From NCBI GenBank assembly GCA_020744425.1, contig JAGMUV010000002.1, forward strand, positions 806,001 to 870,000: a stretch of 64,000 bases of DNA. Reading direction: 5' to 3'. Position 1 is the stretch's first letter. Every line of letters begins with the position of its first letter. The notes beneath the pieces are model-generated. The model did not search any database. It was not told the DNA's origin and saw only the letters and a list, made by a program, of their open reading frames with translations. This document shows positions 58,101 through 64,000 of the stretch, in pieces. Both the position numbers and the translations under genes were made by a program. This DNA is from Dactylonectria macrodidyma. Its lineage: Eukaryota; Ascomycota; Sordariomycetes; Hypocreales; Nectriaceae.

Positions 58101-60223
58101 CTCAAGCGTGGAAGCCCATTCTCCCGGGGCAATTTCATGCAGGCGTGGGAAGCTGGAGTGATTGATACACTGCACCAGGCCAGCGGCATCATGAAGGTCA
58201 TCATGATTATCAGCATTGAAATGCTCGTCTTTCCACTTTACTGCGGTCTTCTCCTCGACGGGGCTTTGCTGCCATTGTTTGAAGACACGACTTTTAAGTC
58301 ACGGATGCTCTTCACTTACAACTATCCTTTGACGTCGGTCTTCGTTCACTGGTTTGTTGGCACTGGATACATGTTCCACTTTGCGTTGTTTGTCTCCATG
58401 TGCCGCAAGATCATGCGTCAGGGTGTTCTCTGTAAGTTCGACTCATTCGCCGGTATAATTTAAGTGTACTAACTATGAATGCAGATTTTATTCGTGATCC
58501 GGATGATCCTGAGTTCCATCCAGTTCGTGATGTGCTGGAGAGAAACTTGACAACCCAGCTCAGGAAAATCCTCTTCTCCGCGTTTGTGTATGGCGCTCTT
58601 GTGATAGTCTGCCTAGGAGGAGTGGTTTGGGGACTCTACTACACGGTGCCCAACGTTCTTCCTATCCACTACTCATCAAATGAGCCCGTTCTGGAATTCC
58701 CTGTCGATCTACTATTCTACAACTTCCTGATGCCACTGGCGGTCAACTTTTTCAAACCAGGCGATGGCCTTCACGCCATGTACACCTGGTGGTTCCGGAC
58801 TTGCGCCCGCGGCCTGCGTCTCACGTTCTTCCTTTTCGGTGAACGGAGGATTGACGAGGAGGGCGGCCTTCAGCTGGGGGTAACCTCAGAGTACAATGCG
58901 CTGCCTTGGTACAAGACCATGTTTCTGGAACTGGATGACCAATATCAGGTAATTCCAAAGACATTCAAGGACGCCTTTGATGGCGGCGATGCCAAACCAA
59001 AGCCACCCTTGTCCCCCATCGAAATGAATACTCTCCGACGCAGAAAGGCGCGTCTCACGGACTCGAGTCAGCTTCTAGAAAGCGGGCATTTCGTGCGTGC
59101 CCCCGCTTCCGATCGAGTCAAAATTCCAAAGGGCAGGAAAGTCTTTCTTGAGGTTTCAGAGCGTGGTAAACGACTCGATGGACAACGAGACACCGACTTA
59201 TACGCTTCGAACCAGTATCAGATGGTCTATATTCCCCCGAACTTCCGGGCGAGGGTATTCCTATTCATTTTATTCATTTGGATCTTTGCGGCAGTCACTG
59301 GGGTTGGCTTCACAATTATCCCTCTAGTGTTTGGCCGGAGGATATTCAAGATGCTGATCCCCTCGCACATCAGAACCAACGACATCTACGCCTTCAGCAT
59401 CGGGGTGTATCTGCTTGGATCTCTTGCCTACCTGGCGTACCACATCAAGAGCATATGTGCCAAGTTTCAACGGTGGACTGGAGCTGCTAAAGCACACGTC
59501 GCTGCCGGGGGTGCCCCTCAACGCGTCATGGGCTTTGTTGTTCATGGTGGCTTGTTGCTTTACTCCTACTTCTTCCTCCTTGTCGTATTCCCACTCCTAG
59601 TGTCAGCCATGATGGAACTCTATCTCGCCATCCCACTTCACACGTACATGTATCCCCCGACAGCGGCAACAATCCAAGCGTCGAGAGAAGGCGGTCCGGA
59701 AGCGAGCCGGCACACGGTGCGAGTCATTCAGGCGTGGACACTAGGTGTGCTCTATCTGAAGCTGAGTGCTCGTATGGCGACTACTCTATTCGCCGACACG
59801 CGCCTTGCCGTCGCCGTCCGCGCTGTCCTTCGCCATGGCTGGTTACATCCCAACGCTGGCGTCTTGACAAGGGCATTCGTCATTCCAGGACTGGCCATCA
59901 CTGCGGCGGCAGTGTTTGGACCTCCGGCGATAACCACTTCCTTCATCAAACATGGGATCATCGTCGGTGCGCAACCCGGCGTGAATGAGGCAGCAGAGGC
60001 CGCTAGACTAGCAATTATCTACCGACAGTCATACCCAGCCGTGGCATTAGCTGCACTGTTGACTAAGAACACAATAGGATTTGTGAGGGTGTTCCATGGA
60101 TGGACGGCCCGTATACGCGACGAGGCCTACTTGATCGGAGAGCGACTGCACAACTTTGGGGCTGCTGCCGCAGGAGCGAGAAAGGTTAGGGGGGCTTGGA
60201 GAGCTGGAGGAGCAAGGCTCTAA
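55119..60223 (+). CDS. SSM4: Doa10/SSM4-type RING-CH E3 ubiquitin ligase (ERAD)
   Basis: Two exons, 55119-58431 and 58485-60223; the 53-base intron (donor GTAAGT, branch ACTAAC) splits a Tyr codon, giving 1683 residues. The N-terminal RING-CH (C4HC3) domain is about residues 35-85: [28 protein letters not shown], CELC. Many membrane segments follow (the family has 14). A long acidic, disordered luminal/cytosolic loop (about 315-740) contains an AEAEAEAEE run and a DEDAWVDVDDADGADDNADA-like stretch. The second exon starts FIRDPDDPEFHPVRDVLERN, a conserved family segment. It marks misfolded ER and nuclear-envelope proteins with ubiquitin for proteasomal decay, with UBC6/UBC7. Length is above the yeast protein (about 1320), mainly through the loop. 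The symbol follows the yeast gene and is by family only. Confidence 0.95.
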
Positions 60224-61948
60224 GAATGGATAACACAAGATATCACTCAAGTATATTTTAATGATTCGACAGTTACGCAAGTTCAGGCTCTGTTTTTGCA
60301 TTGGGGCAAGGGCATGTAATAAAACTTGCTTTTATGCCTTGGAAGAAGAGGATGATGCAGATGCAACTTTGGTTGGGGCCAGACTCAACTTTTATAGCGA
60401 GAATGTTCGCGCTGCAACCCGAGATAGAGATGGATTGCATGGGTTTTTCAGGCGTTTACAAAACATAGGTAGGTAGGTAACGGACAGACGGATTATTGAT
60501 CCCAATGAGAAATGTTGGGTAGCGAGACCCTCTTTTAACTACACAGTCAACCTTGGGTTCAACCGTAGTGCACAATGTAATGGACAGCGAATGTATTTGA
60601 CATCCATCATGTGTTTGTTGCCGAATGATAGTCACGGACCCCAACTTCGAGTTACTACATCTGACTCACACTTCAGTTTAGCCCTTACGTCACGTCACTC
60701 TCGTTACCCGCTTAGAAAACTACCCACTTAAACTTACGGGACCGCTCTCTGTAACTTGAGCGTAACCCTGAATGCCATATTCCTATACGTCCGTACCTTT
60801 TGGGGTTGGAATGCTTAAGGCATCCTTGAGCTATTTCGGGGCCAAACTTGCACGAGGACATGTTTGAGTGACGTGGATGGAAACGGGTCGGAGATGCTGT
60901 CTTGCATAAAGTGGGCAGGGGCTGTGACCCTTGCGCATAAGGCATTGAGGAATTGCGCCTAAATCGAGACGGATTGGCGGCATGGAGTGGCGAGTAAATG
61001 AATAAATGAATGAATGAAGATAGGAGAAGGCTGGTTTTGCTTAGATCCTGTCTCGGGAGAGCAAGATGCATCGACACAGGCAAAGCGGTGATAAAGGTCC
61101 AGGGTAGGCTCATATTGAAGAAGCCTTCGTGATAAGGCCCCAGAATCAACCCCTCCATGCCGCTGCCGCTCTGGCCACCCATGCCCGCCATGGGTGTGAC
61201 GTGGGAGTTTGCAGTTTCGTCTCGGCAGGCACACCCAAGGGTACGTGCCCAGTTCAACAGGAAGCCGAGACAGTCACGTGCTGTCCAGGGGGGGAATGTT
61301 GGCATCCAATCAGTATCCAATCAGCGGTGGGATCGCGGTCGAACTGTGGTGAACTGTAACGCCCTGTTGCCCATGGCTGCCAGCGACTAGACCTAAACAG
61401 GCTTAGGGCCTGCTGTCGGGTCAAGGAGAATGGGGCGGGTGCCAACCCGCGATGTGTCGCATCAACACCGTCTCATCACGAGCCAAAACAGCAACGCATT
61501 CATCGACATTGCGGTGCAGCCTTTTCGCAATTCCGCGCCCCAGCGGCTGCTTCTACTAACCAACAGCTTCACAGGTAAGGCCAGCACCAAGGTAAGTGCA
61601 GATAGCTGCTTCGAGCGCCGTCATCCGACAACGGGCGCCAACTACGACAGACGCTCAACGTTCACCCGCTTGGTATCGGTGAGTGCCATCTGGGTCTGCA
61701 TCAAGGCCACCCCGCCTGTTACTGCTCGACAACCCGACTGACGATGCATGCGTTGTTGGTCCGCAGTCAGAATTGTCTCATTCATCTCGAGCAAGCTTCT
61801 CGTCGTCCTCGTCGCAAAGATATCCGATCCGACTTTCGACATCGCCACTCAGCCCCCTCCGCCTGTCTTCCACCCCTGTTCACGCGGTCACCTTTGCGAC
61901 GCCGACCGAATCGCATCGTCGCGCTGAATCAGATTGAAAGCACCCGTC
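60224..61948. other. intergenic, promoter of NUDE gene
   Basis: 1.7 kb. ACATAGGTAGGTAGGTAAC near 60463-60481 repeats the motif seen at 53960. Short GAAT/TGAA runs near 60998-61016 (AATGAATAAATGAATGAATG). The last 200 bases read as leader of the NUDE gene. No coding sequence is recognised. Confidence 0.45.
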
Positions 61949-63771
61949 ATGGCGTCAGACATTCCGTCGTCGCCGCCTAGCGAGGCTACCAACGCTGAAG
62001 ATGCCGTCACTTGGTACAAGGCGCAGTATGAGCAGCTGGAAATGGAGCTGGCAGAGTTCAGAGAGTCTAGCAGGGAGCTTGAGCAGGAACTTGAGAAGGA
62101 TATCGACCGAGCGGAGAAGCAAGAGCGAATTTTGCAAGAAAAGGCTGAAACTCTCGGGTTCGAGGTTGAGGAATGGAAGGTATGTGATGCGCCCGCGACG
62201 TCGGTCGCCCCTGGACGCAATCGCTTTGCGCAAACACTTTTACTGACTTTGGCTGTGTTTGAACTCTACAGAGAAAGCACAAGGAGTCTAAGACGGAAGC
62301 CAGCTCCGTGCAACATCAACTTGAAAAGGAAATCACAACGCTTCGAGACTCGAATCGAACAATGCAACTGAAGCTGCGGGATATCGAGGTCGCCAACGAC
62401 GACTTTGAGCGACAGGCGCGCAACACCACATCGTCACTCGAAGACATGGAGTCCAAGTACAACCAGGCTATCGAGCGCGCCGTTATGATGGAGGAGGAGA
62501 TCAAGATGGGCGAGCAGGAACGAGAACAGCTGCGAATCGAGTCACAGCGCCTCCGCGACGAGCTGGGTGACCTCAAGATCGAGGCAGAGCTCCTCCAGGA
62601 CAAGCTCAAGAAGCAAGAGGCCCGTCACCTCTCCACCATTTCGACCGATCTCTCCATGCTTGGCTCGCCTACGTTCGACAAGAACCTCGACACCTCACCC
62701 GGGTCCACCGCCAGCTCTCCTCTCATCACTACGCCTCCCGAAGCCAAGTCGCCTCTACCCTCCGATGCTCACTCTGATTTGCGCGAACCTCCCTCACCTC
62801 CCATGTCTGATGCCTCGGCTCCCCTACCCAAGGTTGCAGCTACAAGAACTCCCGCCCCAGCCAAGACCCGGAAAACCCGTCTTCCGTCCGCCGACAACAG
62901 CATCACACCCAAGCCAAGAGCCAAGCCCCCGACTCCAGCTACCCGTGCCCCAGGAAGCCGCATCTCGACAGGCGGCACTACCATCCGGACTCCAGCAAAT
63001 CGGCCCGTGGGACCTCGCTCGGCCTCGCACAGGCTCCCGGCCTCAAACTCCCTCGCCCACATTCGTACTCTTACCGCCCAGATGCAGCGCCTCGAAGCCC
63101 GTGTTCACTCGGTGCGGTCCAAGCTCCCCGCGCCGACTCATACCCCGTCGCCTCGAGGTTCTCTGCAATCCCAGGTGCCTTCGACGGTTACGATCCGTTC
63201 TCGCAAGCGCACTGCGGGGTCTACTGCTTCTTCGGTAGCTGGTTCGGTAGCGGGCGACGACACAACGCCTACCAACTTCCACTCCTCAACATCATCCAAG
63301 GGTAGTCACGTTCCTCGACTTAGTACCTCGGGCGTGAGCCGCCTGTCATTTGGACCTCTGCCGAACCGCGGACCAGATTCAGAGATCAGCCGGCCTAGTT
63401 CGCGGGCTAGTGTCTCGTCGTACGCCCGCCCGCCGTCCCGAACCGACATGATTCCTCGTCCAGCATCTCGAACATCACTCACGGGAACCAGAACCCCCAT
63501 GGGTAGACCGCGATCATCACTCGGAGGCTCCCTCCACGGACATTCGGCCAGTATAAGCCAGATTGATCTGATGGAGGAGGATGAGGGAGAGTTTAGGACG
63601 CCAAGCCGACGAGGGACGTACTCAAAACTGGACTTGGAGGGGACCGCCGGCAGTGCGATTCCAATGCCATCAACTAGGCGCCAGAGCGGTGGCCGGCGAA
63701 TCAGCAATGGCCCGTCCAGATCAAGCGTATCCGGACAGAGGAAATTGAGCGACTTGGGAGAGACGTATTAA
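61949..63771 (+). CDS. NUDE / RO-11-like nuclear distribution protein (dynein regulator)
   Basis: Two exons, 61949-62179 and 62272-63771; the 92-base intron joins EVEEWK to RKHKESK in phase 0, giving 576 residues. The start is ATG at 61949 ([18 protein letters not shown]); an in-frame upstream codon at 61934 is not an ATG. A long N-terminal coiled coil (about 18-200) has [46 protein letters not shown] and later [35 protein letters not shown], the family signature. The rest is Ser/Pro/Arg-rich and disordered, ending in [16 protein letters not shown]. It binds LIS1/NUDF and dynein and supports nuclear migration in hyphae. The basic, Ser-rich C-terminus suggests phosphorylation control. Confidence 0.93.
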
Positions 63772-64000
63772 AGCAATTTCGGCCCATGTCGAATGCTGTA
63801 CCTAATCTCCCTCGCTGTTTCTAACATTCTTTTTTCTCTTTTTATCTGGAGCGGGCTGATTGACTGTACCCACCTGCGTATCTGCATTCTTCGGGGTGGA
63901 CTAGATTGGCATTTTCAACAGGTGCATGGCATTGCATGGAGGGAGGCAAAGGCTGGTGTTGATGACATTTACGGAATCCTTCTTTTCTCACAGGCAAAAC
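63772..64000. other. 3' flank of the NUDE gene
   Basis: T-rich sequence (TTTTTTCTCTTTTTATC near 63828-63846) following the stop, probably 3' untranslated region. No further gene begins before the window ends. Confidence 0.5.

Noticed and set aside
1..64000. tRNA, rRNA and CRISPR arrays
   Set aside because: I looked for T-loop GGTTCGA-type signals and regularly spaced repeats and found none that form a convincing gene or array; a covariance-model scan could still find one.

Overview
The window looks like nuclear DNA of a filamentous ascomycete, most likely a Sordariomycete (perhaps Hypocreales; the order is inference). Coding genes carry short introns of about 45-90 bp with GTAAGT-type donors and CTAAC-like branch points. 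Several products are typical of this group: a Doa10/SSM4 ubiquitin ligase, a NUDE/RO-11 dynein regulator, a TRI12-type efflux pump, an ABCC transporter, a BIM1-like copper protein and a ferric reductase. There is no sign of bacterial or organellar DNA, and I found no tRNA, rRNA or CRISPR array.

Layout. 0-3 kb: one conserved coiled-coil protein on the minus strand. 3-9.4 kb: a gene-poor stretch with a degenerate minisatellite and AT-rich filler. 9.4-28.5 kb: an accessory block. It opens with a trypsin-like peptidase gene cut by one in-frame TAG. Next is a decayed SF1-helicase-like gene carrying a small MITE-like insertion. A five-gene metabolic group follows: GH95 alpha-L-fucosidase and a sugar transporter in divergent orientation, a two-domain ABM-like protein, then a TRI12-type transporter and a short-chain dehydrogenase, also divergent. 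A second decayed copy of the same helicase-like gene closes the block.

30-41 kb: a small membrane protein, a ferric-reductase-type metalloreductase, a GPI-anchored BIM1/X325-like copper-binding protein divergent from it, and a full-length ABCC transporter. 42.8-46 kb: a Cys-rich protein with an acidic MNEE repeat tail, and an amino-acid permease. 48.7-64 kb: three long housekeeping genes, namely the protein often labelled 'hoxa13' in fungi, Doa10 and NUDE.

How they may work together. The 15-27 kb group reads as a candidate uptake/catabolism and efflux module: fucosidase plus sugar porter, and an oxidoreductase plus ABM-like protein plus drug-type exporter. It sits between two related pseudogenes. 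The metalloreductase and BIM1-like genes form a plausible copper-acquisition pair at the cell surface. Exon structures were worked out by hand from splice signals and frame continuity; every multi-exon model listed closes in frame.
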